Notes: a model not told the origin generated them from the letters alone. 64,000 nucleotides of DNA from Gaiellaceae bacterium (GCA_026002995.1 BPGK01000001.1:2046001-2110000), one strand, 5' to 3'; counted from the first letter of the stretch, positions 1 through 12,431 are shown. Numbers and translations are program-made.

Positions 1-390
<390 letters not shown>

Positions 391-404
391 TCAGTGCGGT
401 TCGG

Positions 405-3995
<3,591 letters not shown>

Positions 3996-4212
3996 CGTTG
4001 GACAGCCTCCCTTGTGTGGTGCAGGGTCGAAGACGGGCAGGATTGGACGAGCGGCCTCGGCGGAACCACGGAGGATAGCGGACGACCAGAGCCCACCGCA
4101 AGCCCCCTCGGGCTGCGGTCGACTCGACGAGCAAGGATAGCGGACGAGTCGAGCGAGCGCGTGCGCCCAGGCACCGGAGGCCCGGCTGCCTCCGGTGCCT
4201 GGCTGCGTCTCG
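3996..4212 (-). promoter_or_regulatory. rplL-rpoB intergenic leader
   Basis: The 217-bp spacer has no gene. Reading on the minus strand it holds the strong stem-loop described separately, then two copies of a 13-bp direct repeat (TCGTCCGCTATCC, at 4147-4135 and 4085-4073). Each copy runs into TATCCT, a plausible actinobacterial -10 box, but no convincing -35 box lies at the right distance. Between the copies is a weaker hairpin (4095-4119, five plus five pairs with one bulged base). The rpoB Shine-Dalgarno sequence GGGAGG closes the region. Partial termination in this spacer, plus a secondary rpoBC promoter, would fit known control of L10 operons; that is inferred. Confidence 0.45.
4167..4202 (-). 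terminator. Strong stem-loop, candidate attenuator before rpoB
   Basis: A perfect 14-bp inverted repeat (CCAGGCACCGGAGG at 4167-4180 and its complement at 4189-4202) encloses an 8-nt loop and begins 10 bp after the rplL stop codon. There is no T-run on the minus strand side, so it is not a classical intrinsic terminator. In E. coli the rplL-rpoB spacer holds an attenuator and an RNase III site, so an attenuator or processing role is the likeliest reading. Confidence 0.6.
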
Positions 4213-4599
4213 CTACTTGAGCTCGACCGTCGCGCCGGCCTCCTCGAGCTGGGCCTTGATCGACTCGGCCTCTTCCTTCGTCGCCCCCTCTTTCACCGTG
4301 TTCGGGGCGCCATCGACGAGGTCCTTCGCCTCCTTGAGCCCGAGACCCGTCACCGCGCGGACGACCTTGATCACCTGGATCTTCTTGTCGCCGGCGGCAG
4401 TGAGGACAACGTCGAACGAGTCCTTCTCCTCCGCGGGCGCGGCGCCCTCGGCGGCCCCAGCGGGAGCCGCGGCCGCGACAGCGACCGGAGCGGCGGCCGT
4501 CACGCCCCACTCCTCCTCGATCGCCTTCTTCAACTCGACGAGCTCCAGCACGGTCATCTTGCCGAGCGCGTCGAGGATCTCCTTGACGTCCGTTGCCAT
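4213..4599 (-). CDS. rplL: 50S ribosomal protein L7/L12
   Basis: The 128-residue stalk protein L7/L12 recruits translation factors to the ribosome. An N-terminal dimerisation helix ([20 protein letters not shown]) is followed by an Ala/Pro-rich hinge at roughly residues 35-57. The C-terminal domain carries the conserved [20 protein letters not shown]. Length and domain order are normal for the family. The ATG start at 4599 lies two bases after the rplJ stop, so L10 and L12 are translationally adjacent, as expected for proteins that form one stalk complex. The gene is followed by the stem-loop before rpoB. Confidence 0.98.
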   Translation of the reverse strand: MATDVKEILDALGKMTVLELVELKKAIEEEWGVTAAAPVAVAAAAPAGAAEGAAPAEEKDSFDVVLTAAGDKKIQVIKVVRAVTGLGLKEAKDLVDGAPNTVKEGATKEEAESIKAQLEEAGATVELK

Positions 4600-4601
4600 G
4601 T

Positions 4602-5288
4602 CTACTCCTCCTCTTCCGGAGCGTCGGTTTGCCCTGTTTCCTGATGTTCCGAGACAGGTCCGGGTGAGGCCGAACCTGCGTCCGTATCGCCGTCCGCCTG
4701 GGTGGCCTCGACGACGAGCTCGTCACTCTCCGGTGCGCCAGCACCGGAGGGCGAGACATCGCCGCGCTCCTCGAGCTGGGCGATCCGGGCGTCGATCAGG
4801 CCCACGAGGTCGCGCACCGGCGCCGTCACGAGCCCGAGCAGCTGCGTGAGTGGGGCGACGATCGCGCCGACGAGCTGGCTGCGCAGGACGTCCGCCGGAG
4901 GCAACGTCGCGAGCTCCGCCACCTCTTCGGCGCTGAGCGTCCGCCCTTCGAGGACGCCGCCGCGGAGCGCGAGGACATTCGTCTCCCGTGCGGTCGCAGC
5001 GAGAGCCTTCGCCACCGCGACCGGGTCGCCTCCGGACTCGATGAAGGCGATGGCGGTCGGCCCCTCGAGCATGACGAGCAGCGCCTCGGCTCCCGCCTGC
5101 TCGGCAGCGCGGCGCGTGAGGGTGTTCTTGACGATACGGAACCGGGCGCCGTGCGGCAGCAGCTCCTCGCGCAGCGCCTCGAGCTGCTTGTTGGTGAGGC
5201 CGCGGTAGTCCGCGACGATCAGCGTCTCGGTCGAGGCGAGCCGGTCGGCCAGCTCGGCGACGATCCGTTCTTTGTCCGATCTCAGCAC
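4602..5288 (-). CDS. rplJ: 50S ribosomal protein L10
   Basis: L10 anchors L7/L12 dimers to 23S rRNA and usually represses its own operon by binding the leader mRNA. I chose the GTG at 5288, giving [13 protein letters not shown], because GGGAGGA lies seven bases before it. An in-frame ATG at 5303 would add five residues but would overlap that ribosome binding site. The domain reads through [18 protein letters not shown] and [12 protein letters not shown]. The protein is 228 residues, longer than the usual 165-180, because of an acidic Glu/Asp/Gly-rich tail of about 45 residues after the L12-binding helix. The gene is preceded by an L10-type leader. Confidence 0.93.
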   Translation of the reverse strand: MLRSDKERIVAELADRLASTETLIVADYRGLTNKQLEALREELLPHGARFRIVKNTLTRRAAEQAGAEALLVMLEGPTAIAFIESGGDPVAVAKALAATARETNVLALRGGVLEGRTLSAEEVAELATLPPADVLRSQLVGAIVAPLTQLLGLVTAPVRDLVGLIDARIAQLEERGDVSPSGAGAPESDELVVEATQADGDTDAGSASPGPVSEHQETGQTDAPEEEE

Positions 5289-5439
5289 GTCGGGTCCTCC
5301 CATGCCGCCCCCGGAAACGACGCGACCCGCGCGAGGCGGGTCCGAGCGACGACGGTGCGTCGAGAACCGGCCTCGGCTGGGCCTCTGCCCCGACGTCGGT
5401 CGCGGGGCTGCCAGCGGTCTTCGGCGGGCGGGTTGGTGA
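5289..5439 (-). promoter_or_regulatory. Ribosomal L10 leader (autoregulatory mRNA structure)
   Basis: The spacer between rplA and rplJ reads on the minus strand AAGACCGCTGG, typical of L10 leaders. It then folds as GCTGG paired with CCAGC (5411-5415 with 5376-5380) and GCCCC paired with GGGGC (5404-5408 with 5387-5391), with an asymmetric internal loop CA opposite AGAGGC. That is the shape expected for the L10 binding site. A second perfect hairpin (GACCCGC arms, 5324-5342, five-base loop) follows just before the rplJ Shine-Dalgarno sequence and could sequester it or act as an attenuator. Assignment rests on position and hand folding, so a covariance-model search would settle it. Confidence 0.7.
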
Positions 5440-6171
5440 CTAGGCGGGAACTGTAGCTTCCTCCAGCTCCTCCGTGATGTCGCGCGTCTTCGTCGCGTCG
5501 ACGTGGACTCCGGGGCCCATCGTGGTCGCGAGCGTGATCTGCTTGATGTAGCGACCCTTCGCCGCGGAGGGCTTGGCGCGGACGATCTCCTCGACGAGGG
5601 CCGCGTAGTTCTCGAGCAGCGCGCGCTCGTCGAAGCTGCGCTTGCCGATCGGGACGTGGACGTTCCCACCCCGGTCGGTGCGGTACTCGAGCTTGCCCGC
5701 CTTCGCATCCCGGACCGCCTTGCCGACGTCGAAGGTGACGGTGCCGGTCTTCGGGTTGGGCATGAGCCCGCGCGGACCGAGCACGCGACCCAACTTGCCG
5801 ACGACGCCCATCTGATCCGGCGTCGCGATCGCGACGTCGAAGTCGGTAAACCCCTCCTCGATCTTGCTCGCGAGGTCAGCGGAGCCGACGACGTCCGCAC
5901 CGGCCTCCTCCGCCTCGCGCGCCTTCTCGCCCTCCGCGAAGACGACCACGCGGACGTCCTTGCCCGTGCCGTGGGGGAGCATGACCGTCCCGCGCAGCTG
6001 CTGATCGGCGTGCCGGACGTTGAGCCCGAGCCGGAAGTGCGCCTCGATCGTTTCGTCGAAGCGCGCGCCGGGGATGCTCTTCAGCGCGCGGACGGCCTCG
6101 AGCGGTGTGTACGTGCGCTCGCGCTCGATCGCCGCGCGCGCCTCGCGGTAGCGCTTCCCGTGCCGAGTCAC
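5440..6171 (-). CDS. rplA: 50S ribosomal protein L1
   Basis: The 243-residue L1 protein binds 23S rRNA near the E site and in many bacteria also binds its own mRNA. It has the expected [11 protein letters not shown] start, the [20 protein letters not shown] segment and the signature [20 protein letters not shown]. The GTG start at 6171 has GGAGGTGGAG directly upstream. Instead of following rplK at the usual short distance, it is separated from rplK by 371 bp that consist almost entirely of three tandem 125-bp repeats. Confidence 0.97.
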   Translation of the reverse strand: MTRHGKRYREARAAIERERTYTPLEAVRALKSIPGARFDETIEAHFRLGLNVRHADQQLRGTVMLPHGTGKDVRVVVFAEGEKAREAEEAGADVVGSADLASKIEEGFTDFDVAIATPDQMGVVGKLGRVLGPRGLMPNPKTGTVTFDVGKAVRDAKAGKLEYRTDRGGNVHVPIGKRSFDERALLENYAALVEEIVRAKPSAAKGRYIKQITLATTMGPGVHVDATKTRDITEELEEATVPA

Positions 6172-6546
6172 TGCGTCTCCACCTCCGTCTGCCCCGCAGA
6201 GCGGTCACCCGCGGGAGCGGCTGCCCGCTCGCGGAAACCCCTGAAGCGGCCGCATGCGCGGCCGGTCGCTGCGCTGGACGCGAGAGTCGTCGTCACGGCG
6301 TCTCGACTCCCGTCTGCCCCGCCGAGCGGTCACCCGCGGGAGCGGCTGCCCGCTCGCGGAAACCCCTGAAGCGGCCGCATGCGCGGCCGGTCGCGGCGCT
6401 GGAAGCGAGCGTCGTCGTCACGGCGTCTCGACTCCCGTCTGCCCCGCCGAGCGGTCACCCGCGGGAGCGGCTGCCCGCTCGCGGAAACCCCTGAAGCGGC
6501 CGCATGCGCGGCCGGTCGCTGCGCTGGAAGCGAGCGTCGTCGTCAC
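6172..6546. repeat. Three tandem copies of a 125-bp unit between rplK and rplA
   Basis: Copies start near 6172, 6297 and 6422 with an exact 125-bp period and differ at only a few positions. The unit includes the final rplK codons (Gly-Val-Glu-Thr-Pro-stop), so it looks like triplication of the rplK 3' end plus the original rplK-rplA spacer. The copy next to rplA has diverged at its edge to give the rplA ribosome binding site. Each unit carries two good hairpins: CGGCCGC with a 4-base loop, and GAGCGG/CCGCTC with a 4-base loop. The period is not a multiple of three, so the array is not coding. It may be an amplified regulatory element, but no function is shown. Confidence 0.9.
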
Positions 6547-6965
6547 GGCGTCTCGACTCCCATGCTGCGAGCGGTGCCGGCGATGATCTTCATCGCCTGC
6601 TCGACGTCGCGGGCGTTGAGATCCGGCATCTTCGTCTCGGCGATCGAGCGGAGCTGCGCCTCGCTCAACCTGCCGACCTTCGTCCGATTCGGCTCACCGG
6701 AGCCGGACTCGATCCCGAGCGCCTCCTTGATGAGGACTGCGGCGGGTGGCGTCTTCGTGATGAAGGTGAACGAGCGGTCCTCGAAGACCGTGATCTCGAC
6801 GGGAATGATGCGGCCGTTCTCCTGGGCCGTCTCCGCGTTGAAGGCCTTGCAGAACTCCATGATGTTGACGCCGTGCTGACCGAGCGCAGGCCCTACCGGC
6901 GGCGCGGGGTTCGCCTGCCCGCCGGGGATCTGGAGCTTGATGATCGTCAGAACCTTCTTCGCCAT
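6543..6965 (-). CDS. rplK: 50S ribosomal protein L11
   Basis: The 140-residue L11 binds the GTPase-associated region of 23S rRNA. The N-terminal domain shows [20 protein letters not shown] and the conserved [20 protein letters not shown]. The C-terminal RNA-binding domain includes [18 protein letters not shown] and the terminal [14 protein letters not shown]. Start and length match the family. Its last codons form the edge of the downstream 125-bp repeat array. It follows nusG after 63 bp with a small hairpin in between. Confidence 0.98.
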   Translation of the reverse strand: MAKKVLTIIKLQIPGGQANPAPPVGPALGQHGVNIMEFCKAFNAETAQENGRIIPVEITVFEDRSFTFITKTPPAAVLIKEALGIESGSGEPNRTKVGRLSEAQLRSIAETKMPDLNARDVEQAMKIIAGTARSMGVETP

Positions 6966-6987
6966 GTCGCCACGCCGTTTCCGTTGG

Positions 6988-7007
6988 GGGCGAGGCTTGC
7001 CTCGCCC
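6988..7007 (-). terminator. Hairpin between nusG and rplK
   Basis: Perfect 8-bp arms (GGGCGAGG and its complement) enclose a 4-base loop in the 63-bp nusG-rplK spacer. No T-run follows, so partial termination, a processing site or simple spacer structure are all possible. Confidence 0.4.
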
Positions 7008-7028
7008 GGCTCGCCCGCTTGCCGCGCC

Positions 7029-7562
7029 TCAGTCGATCTTCTTCACCTGGTCGAACCCGAGCTCCACCGGCACCTGCCGCTCGAAGATGTCCACGAGGAC
7101 CTTCAGCTTCTGCTGGTCCGGGTTGACATCGACGATCTCGCCGTCGAAGTCGGAGAGCGGCCCGGAGGTTACCTTTACCGACTCGCCGAGGGAGAACTCA
7201 ACCTGCGCGCGCGGAGCCTGGCCGCCCGCGGGGGACCCGTGGTGGAGGATGCGGTCGACCTCGCTCTGCGAGAGCGGAACGGGCTTCGAGCCGGCGCCGA
7301 CGAACCCGGTGACGCCAGGCGTCCCCTTCACCACCGACCAGGCCTCATCGGACATGTCCATGTTGACGAGCACGTAGCCGGGCAGCACCCGCTTCTCGGT
7401 CTGCACCTTCTGCCCGTCCTTCGTCTCGATTACCTGCTCGGTCGGGACGACCACGCGTCGGAACGCCTGCTGCTGGTTCATGGAGACGATCCGATGCTCG
7501 AGGTTGGCCTTCACCTTGTTCTCGTGCCCGGAGTAGGTGTTGATGACGTACCACTGGAACAT
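7029..7562 (-). CDS. nusG: Transcription termination/antitermination protein NusG
   Basis: NusG binds RNA polymerase and couples it to Rho or the ribosome. The ATG at 7562 gives MFQWYVINTYSGHENKVKANL, the normal NusG N terminus, and AGGGG precedes it. The frame continues open upstream but that part is not NusG-like, so 177 residues is taken as the true length. The NGN domain shows KRVLPGYVLVNMDM and TGFVGAGSKPVPLS. The KOW domain shows GESVKVTSGPLSDFDGEIV near the C terminus. It lies 11 bp after secE, the conserved secE-nusG pair. Confidence 0.97.
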   Translation of the reverse strand: MFQWYVINTYSGHENKVKANLEHRIVSMNQQQAFRRVVVPTEQVIETKDGQKVQTEKRVLPGYVLVNMDMSDEAWSVVKGTPGVTGFVGAGSKPVPLSQSEVDRILHHGSPAGGQAPRAQVEFSLGESVKVTSGPLSDFDGEIVDVNPDQQKLKVLVDIFERQVPVELGFDQVKKID

Positions 7563-7573
7563 GTGCTGAGCCC

Positions 7574-7894
7574 CTAGAGGAGAACGCGGTCGACGAGCGG
7601 GCGGATGATCTGATCGAGGCCCCACAGGTACGCGCCGACGATCGCGCACGCGATGATGACGACGACGACGCCCTGGAATGTCTGCCTTCGGCTCGGCCAA
7701 TCCACCTTCCGAAGCTCGGCGACCGACTCGCGAACGAACTGACCGCGGCGGTGATCGGCCTTGCGGCCCGTCTGCTGCTTGACGGGCTGCTGCGCCGGAC
7801 GCACCTGCGCCGCGCGGGCACGGCGACCGGTGGCCGCGCCGTCACCGGCGGCGGCACGCGCCGCTCGGCGCTGCCTGCGCGTCTCGCGTGCCAC
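7574..7894 (-). CDS. secE: Preprotein translocase subunit SecE
   Basis: SecE clamps SecY in the Sec translocon. The 106-residue protein starts at GTG 7894, five bases after the rpmG stop, with GAGG overlapping that stop as ribosome binding site. The first 50 residues are a basic, Ala/Arg-rich extension typical of actinobacterial SecE. Next come the conserved amphipathic helix FVRESVAELRKVDWPSRRQT and one transmembrane segment, VVVVIIACAIVGAYLWGL. Position before nusG supports the call. Confidence 0.93.
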   Translation of the reverse strand: MARETRRQRRAARAAAGDGAATGRRARAAQVRPAQQPVKQQTGRKADHRRGQFVRESVAELRKVDWPSRRQTFQGVVVVIIACAIVGAYLWGLDQIIRPLVDRVLL

Positions 7895-7899
7895 CCGCG

Positions 7900-8061
7900 C
7901 TACCTCGTCTCGCGGTGCGGCGTGTGGCGCCCACACCAGCGGCAGTACTTCCGGAACTCGACCCGGTCGGGCGAGTTCCGCTTGGACTTCTGGGTCTGGT
8001 AGTTCCGTCGCTTGCACTCGGTGCAGGCGAGCGTGATCGCGACTCGGACTCCGGTTGCCAT
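7900..8061 (-). CDS. rpmG: 50S ribosomal protein L33
   Basis: A 53-residue ribosomal protein L33 starts with [20 protein letters not shown] at ATG 8061 and ends HTPHRETR. It is the zinc-ribbon (C+) form, with CxxC pairs at Cys13/Cys16 and Cys40/Cys43. Location between a tRNA gene and secE-nusG is the common order in Gram-positive bacteria and Actinobacteria. The gene is short but length and motif agree fully with the family. Confidence 0.95.
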   Translation of the reverse strand: MATGVRVAITLACTECKRRNYQTQKSKRNSPDRVEFRKYCRWCGRHTPHRETR

Positions 8062-8105
8062 TGTGCGTTGTCTTCTCGGTCGATCGGTGCTTCGTGAGGT
8101 GCGAG

Positions 8106-8179
8106 TAGCGGCGGCAGGACTCGAACCTGCGACACGCGGATTATGATTCCGCTGCTCTAACCAACTGAGCTACGCCGCC
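8106..8179 (-). tRNA. tRNA-Met (CAT), elongator type
   Basis: The complement folds into a full cloverleaf. The acceptor stem starts GGCGGCG and the D arm includes AGCTCAGTTGG. The anticodon stem-loop is GCGGA-ATCATAA-TCCGC with anticodon CAT. The T arm is GCAGG-TTCGAGT-CCTGC. The anticodon stem lacks the three G-C pairs of initiator tRNA, so it is an elongator Met tRNA; a CAT tRNA modified to read Ile AUA cannot be excluded by eye. CCA is not encoded. It heads the rpmG-secE-nusG cluster. Confidence 0.92.
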
Positions 8180-8282
8180 GCGCGCGGAGCAGTGTAGCAG
8201 GGGGAGACAGACGCCCTCGCCTCACGAGGCGACGGTCGAGCACACGGACCGCCCAGCCGACGCCGTCACTACGATCGCCGAC

Positions 8283-8883
<601 letters not shown>

Positions 8884-8888
<5 letters not shown>

Positions 8889-8901
8889 AGCGTCCTCTAC
8901 G
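8884..8901. terminator. Bidirectional stem-loop at the tdk 3' end
   Basis: CGTAGAG and CTCTACG pair perfectly around a 4-base loop and overlap the stop codons of the two convergent genes, tdk and the DUF2269 gene. No T-run follows on either strand. Position suggests termination in both directions. Confidence 0.45.
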
Positions 8902-9445
8902 TCACGGGTGAGCCACGCCTCTCTCGGAGCGGGGCGAGGAAGACCGCGGTCAGCGCGAGCAGGACGGCCGTTGCGATCGCAATGACCCACCAGTCAGAGG
9001 CAGTCGGCTTGACAACCATCGCGAAGACGATCGCGTACATGAAGGAGAGATCGACGCGGAGGATGGCGAAGAGCCGGTTGATGAGATCCTGACCCACCGG
9101 AGTCGTCGGCCCGACGACCGGGACGCGCTTCGCCATCGGCGAGAGGACGAACAAGCCGGTCGCGAACGAGGCCGCGAACGTCGCGAGCGCGAAGACGACC
9201 CAGAGCTGGCCCCACTCCCAGCTCCCCTCGACCATCAGGCCGATCCCGGCGAGGATGACGGCGAGGGACGCGGGCACGAACATGCGCTCTGAGAGCCACC
9301 CCGCTCGGCCGGCGAAGCGAGCAAGCTCTTCCGGATCGCCGGCGCGACGGACGACGAGGCCGTACATCTGGAACGTGAAGGAGCCGCCGAGCCAGATCAC
9401 GGCGGCGGCGATGTGGACAAAGAGCAAGAGCTCGTACCAGGTCAC
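8897..9445 (-). CDS. DUF2269-like integral membrane protein
   Basis: A 182-residue protein with about four transmembrane segments. The first includes WYELLLFVHIAAAVIWLGG, whose His and Trp-Leu-Gly-Gly pattern resembles DUF2269 and related CopD-like membrane proteins. The last is near WWVIAIATAVLLALTAVFL. The start is the GTG at 9445 because GGAGG lies nine bases upstream; the reading frame extends further but without membrane-protein features. The function of the family is unknown. Convergent with tdk. Confidence 0.75.
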   Translation of the reverse strand: MTWYELLLFVHIAAAVIWLGGSFTFQMYGLVVRRAGDPEELARFAGRAGWLSERMFVPASLAVILAGIGLMVEGSWEWGQLWVVFALATFAASFATGLFVLSPMAKRVPVVGPTTPVGQDLINRLFAILRVDLSFMYAIVFAMVVKPTASDWWVIAIATAVLLALTAVFLAPLRERRGSPVT

Positions 9446-9574
9446 GGCGGGACACCTCCGAGGTCGAGTGAGGGGGCCGACGACGGCGACCGTCTCACAT
9501 GTCGTGGCACTGCGCAAGGGCCGCGTCCCGACGCCAGCGAGCGAGCCGGGCGTCGATCCCTGGAACAGCGGGGC

Positions 9575-9604
9575 GCAACGCGGGAGACCTGACCCCCGCG
9601 TTGC
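9575..9604. repeat. Dispersed palindrome, copy A
   Basis: The core GACCTGACCCC (9586-9596) is one arm of the GGGGTCAGGTC family also found near 26.4, 48.2, 51.9 and 58.5 kb. Here only one arm is complete. The flanks GCAACGCGGG (9575-9584) and its exact complement (9595-9604) form a 10-bp inverted repeat around it. It lies in the 173-bp gap between two minus-strand genes, and I see nothing else in that gap. Confidence 0.65.
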
Positions 9605-9618
9605 AGACGGCGGCGGTC

Positions 9619-10308
9619 TCAGGAGTCGGGCGGGCGGCGCGACGCGAGCTCCTGCGCCCGTGCTTCGGGGTCGAGCCGGCGCAGGCGCGGATCGACCTCG
9701 AGCGACGCGACGAGCTCCGCAACCTCCTCCGGGCTCCGCTGGTCGAGCTCACGCAGCGCGCTGTGGAGCCGCGCCTGCGAGTCTCCGAGGCGGACTCTGC
9801 CCTCGTGGAGATGGAGGACCGTGTGCGGCGCGATGGGCGCGAACTCGCCCTCCGGGGCGCGCATGAGCGGTGCGAGCACCTCGTCGCCCACCTCCAGCCG
9901 ATCCTCGCCGTCGGGTACGACGGGAGTGAACTCCCCGTCGTGGAGCACCCAGCCCCAACTCCGGAAGCGGATGACGCCCCGCACGACGCGCGCGGGATCG
10001 TAGGCCCAGAGCGTCGACCTGATCACGGCGGTCACCTCACGCCCGACGGGCCCTTCCCCGATGCGCTTCGTGCGCTCGTCGAGCGGAAGCCGCCGCTCCC
10101 CGACGATCGTGAGCGTCGAGATCTGATCGGCGAAGGTCGCCCAGTCCTCGAGCGACTCGGCTGGCCAGCGGGTCGAGGCCGCGGCACCCACGATCATCGG
10201 TGCGTGGCTTTCCGGACGCCCGTCGGACGACGCCAAGACGATGGCGCAACCCAGGACTCCGAGCGCGAGCGCGACGGAGGCGATCCGGGCCCGGCGCGCG
10301 ATCTGCAT
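9619..10308 (-). CDS. Putative secreted or lipid-anchored protein next to a metzincin
   Basis: I do not recognise a family. The 229-residue protein begins at ATG 10308 with a basic then hydrophobic leader (MQIARRARIASVALALGVLG) ending in a possible lipobox VLGC, so it is probably exported and may be lipid-anchored. The rest is soluble, acidic and of mixed character, ending in a charged stretch VAELVASLEVDPRLRRLDPE. It starts 16 bp after the metzincin stop, so the two are probably cotranscribed and may act together outside the cell, for example protease and partner. No catalytic motif was found. Confidence 0.6.
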   Translation of the reverse strand: MQIARRARIASVALALGVLGCAIVLASSDGRPESHAPMIVGAAASTRWPAESLEDWATFADQISTLTIVGERRLPLDERTKRIGEGPVGREVTAVIRSTLWAYDPARVVRGVIRFRSWGWVLHDGEFTPVVPDGEDRLEVGDEVLAPLMRAPEGEFAPIAPHTVLHLHEGRVRLGDSQARLHSALRELDQRSPEEVAELVASLEVDPRLRRLDPEARAQELASRRPPDS

Positions 10309-10324
10309 GCTCCATGAGGCGCGA

Positions 10325-10984
10325 TCAGTAGGCACCGTTGATCTCGCTTCGATTGTGAGCTCCGAGCCCGAGCGAGTTCGAGCCCGCGGCGACCATGCAC
10401 GCGAGCGACGGGTCGGTGTTCGAGAGCGCGGGCGACGCCTGCTGGCCGTGCGTGAGGCCGACCGCGTGGCCCGTCTCGTGGCAGGTGATGGTCTGCGCCC
10501 AGAAGTCGCTGTAGAAGACGACGTAGTGCTGGTCGCAGCGCGTCGAGCTGATCGGGTCGTCACAGAAAGTCCAACCCGAGACCCCGCGCGGGAGCGGAGT
10601 CGGGTTCACCTGGTAGATGACGTCCGTCTCCGCCGAACCGGTATACGACGGCGGCGCCTCCCAGCGGACGGTGAGATCCGTGGGCTCGAACTGCGTCGAG
10701 AGGACGTTCGTGATGACCCCTTTCGAGGTCGAGTTGAGCGAGCCCTCGCTGAAGTACGTGAGCACGGAGTTGTCGGTCTGACAGAAGGTCGTCGTCTTCG
10801 CGCAGGCGGCGGAGTAGTTCGCCGTCGGCCGCATGCTGTCGACGTGGTGCGCCCAGCTCGCCGAGCTGAACATGAGCGACAACGTCGAGAGCGCCGCAGC
10901 GAGAACACTCGCGCCGAGGGCCGCCGGCCACCGGCGCCACGATCGCGAAGACGAGGAAGAAGACGAGGAGTCGGTCACGAGCAC
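10325..10984 (-). CDS. Secreted metzincin-type zinc metalloprotease
   Basis: A 219-residue putative secreted protease. The N terminus has a run of eight serines, then RSWRRWP and a hydrophobic signal sequence ending near SASWAHH. The catalytic motif HExxHxxGxxH is complete as HETGHAVGLTH, with His169, Glu170, His173 and His179. Six cysteines suggest disulfides and an extracellular location. The start is GTG 10984; a second GTG six bases later is equally possible, and neither has a clear ribosome binding site. The fold beyond the zinc motif matches no family I can name. A lipoprotein-like gene follows at 16 bp. Confidence 0.8.
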   Translation of the reverse strand: MLVTDSSSSSSSSRSWRRWPAALGASVLAAALSTLSLMFSSASWAHHVDSMRPTANYSAACAKTTTFCQTDNSVLTYFSEGSLNSTSKGVITNVLSTQFEPTDLTVRWEAPPSYTGSAETDVIYQVNPTPLPRGVSGWTFCDDPISSTRCDQHYVVFYSDFWAQTITCHETGHAVGLTHGQQASPALSNTDPSLACMVAAGSNSLGLGAHNRSEINGAY

Positions 10985-11228
10985 GATGCTAGGGGCGGAG
11001 CTGCAGGCGCGGCAATTGGCCGAAAGGGACAGGTCTCGAGCGCACCTGCCACAACCCGCCCCGCCTCCGCTCCGCCATCCCTTCCCGGCGAAGACGGCGC
11101 TTGACGGAGCAGGGCCTCGACTGCTTCGGGCATGTCGTTCAGGAGACGCCGTCGACGATCCGGCGCTCTCATGTCACCGATCTGACACAGAGCCGGCGAG
11201 GGACGCGGGCGAGGCGAGCCTCGCCGCC
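10985..11228. promoter_or_regulatory. Intergenic region before the metzincin gene
   Basis: The 244-bp gap has no gene. It contains a stem-loop after pilC (described separately) and an interrupted inverted repeat TGTCA-6 bases-TGACA at 11172-11187 that could be an operator for the metzincin operon. No confident promoter boxes are visible. Confidence 0.3.
11208..11225 (-). terminator. Stem-loop after pilC
   Basis: GGCGAGG and its complement CCTCGCC form a 7-bp stem with a 4-base loop just three bases past the pilC stop, on the 3' side of the pilus operon. No T-run. Probable end of the pilM-to-pilC transcript. Confidence 0.5.
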
Positions 11229-12431
11229 CTACTGGACGAGCTGGAGGAGCTTGAACATCGGCAGGTACATCGCGATGACGATGACGCCGACGATGACACC
11301 GACGCCGACCATCATCAGCGGCTCGATGATCGACGTGAGCGAGTTGATCGAGGTGTCCACCTCGTCCTCGTAGAAGTCAGCGACCTTGTCGAGCATCTGC
11401 TCGAGCTCCCCCGTCTCCTCGCCGACCTTGACCATCTGGGCGACGAGCGGCGGGAAGATCGGGTTCTCGACGAGGGGCTGCGCGATCGGGACGCCCTGGT
11501 GCACCTTCGCGCGCACGTCGGCGAGCGCGGACTCGACGACCCAGTTGCCCGAGGTCTGCCCGGAGATCTCGAGCGCCTTGATGATGTCCACACCCGCCGC
11601 CACGAGCGTCGCGAGCGTGCGCGAGAAGCGCGCCATCGTGACCTTGAGGACGACCTTGCCGATGCCGGCTGGGATACGGAGCTTGAAGCGGTCCCAGGCC
11701 TGGCGCCCCGGCTCCGTCCTCTTCCAGCGGCGGAAGCCGTAGATGCCGCCGCCGATCGCGGGGAAGATGACGAACCAGTAGCCGCGCATGACGTCGGAGG
11801 CGGCGACGACGACCTTCGTCAGGAACGGCAGCTCGCCTCCCAGATCGGCGAACACGTTCTGGAAGACGGGGACGAGGAAGAGGAGCATCCCGGCGAGCAC
11901 GAGGAACGCGAAGCTGAGGACGACCGTCGGGTAGACCATCGCCCCCTTCACCCGCCTGCGGATCTTCATCTCCTTCTCGATCTGGACGGCTGCGCGGTCG
12001 AGCACGGTGTCGAGGATCCCGGCCGCCTCGCCGGCTTCGACCATGGCGACGTAGAGGCGGTCGAAGACCTTCGGGTGCTTCGCGAGCGCCTGCGAGAGGA
12101 GGAGGCCCGCCTCGACGTCCATGCGCACCTCGCGGATGACCTCGGCGAGAACCGGGTCGTCCGTCTGCTGCTCGAGGATGACGAGCGAGCTGACGACGTT
12201 CAGCCCGGCCTCGATCATCGTCGCGAACTGGCGCGAGAAGACCTGCAGCGAGCGCGGCTTCACCTTCTTGCGCTTGCCCGCGCCGGCGCTCGCGTCGACC
12301 TCGGTCAACGACGTCGCGCGCAGCCCCCGCTGGCGGAGCTGCTCGCGGGCAGCGGCGGCGTCCGGCGCCTGGATCTCGCCACGCGATTCGATCCCGAGGG
12401 CGTTGATCGCGCTGTACGTGTAGGAGGCCAT
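11229..12431 (-). CDS. pilC: Type IV pilus inner-membrane platform protein PilC
   Basis: PilC is the polytopic platform on which the PilB and PilT motors act. The 400-residue protein starts at ATG 12431 (MASYTYSAINALGIESRGEI) and has the two tandem T2SS-F domains: one around QVFSRQFATMIEAGLNVVSS and a second around ARFSRTLATLVAAGVDIIKA. Membrane segments lie after each, including the C-terminal IEPLMMVGVGVIVGVIVIAM. The conserved MVEAGEAAG and MVKVGEETGELEQ motifs are present. It is the last gene of the operon running down from pilT. Confidence 0.96.
   Translation of the reverse strand: MASYTYSAINALGIESRGEIQAPDAAAAREQLRQRGLRATSLTEVDASAGAGKRKKVKPRSLQVFSRQFATMIEAGLNVVSSLVILEQQTDDPVLAEVIREVRMDVEAGLLLSQALAKHPKVFDRLYVAMVEAGEAAGILDTVLDRAAVQIEKEMKIRRRVKGAMVYPTVVLSFAFLVLAGMLLFLVPVFQNVFADLGGELPFLTKVVVAASDVMRGYWFVIFPAIGGGIYGFRRWKRTEPGRQAWDRFKLRIPAGIGKVVLKVTMARFSRTLATLVAAGVDIIKALEISGQTSGNWVVESALADVRAKVHQGVPIAQPLVENPIFPPLVAQMVKVGEETGELEQMLDKVADFYEDEVDTSINSLTSIIEPLMMVGVGVIVGVIVIAMYLPMFKLLQLVQ

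Noticed and set aside
6254-6879. Repetitive open frames on the plus strand across the rplK-rplA spacer
   Set aside because: They are translations of the 125-bp repeat and of rplK antisense; the period is not a multiple of three and there is no ribosome binding site.
9446-9517. Longer start for the DUF2269-like protein (TTG 9517)
   Set aside because: The GTG at 9445 has GGAGG at a good distance, and the extra residues lack membrane-protein character.
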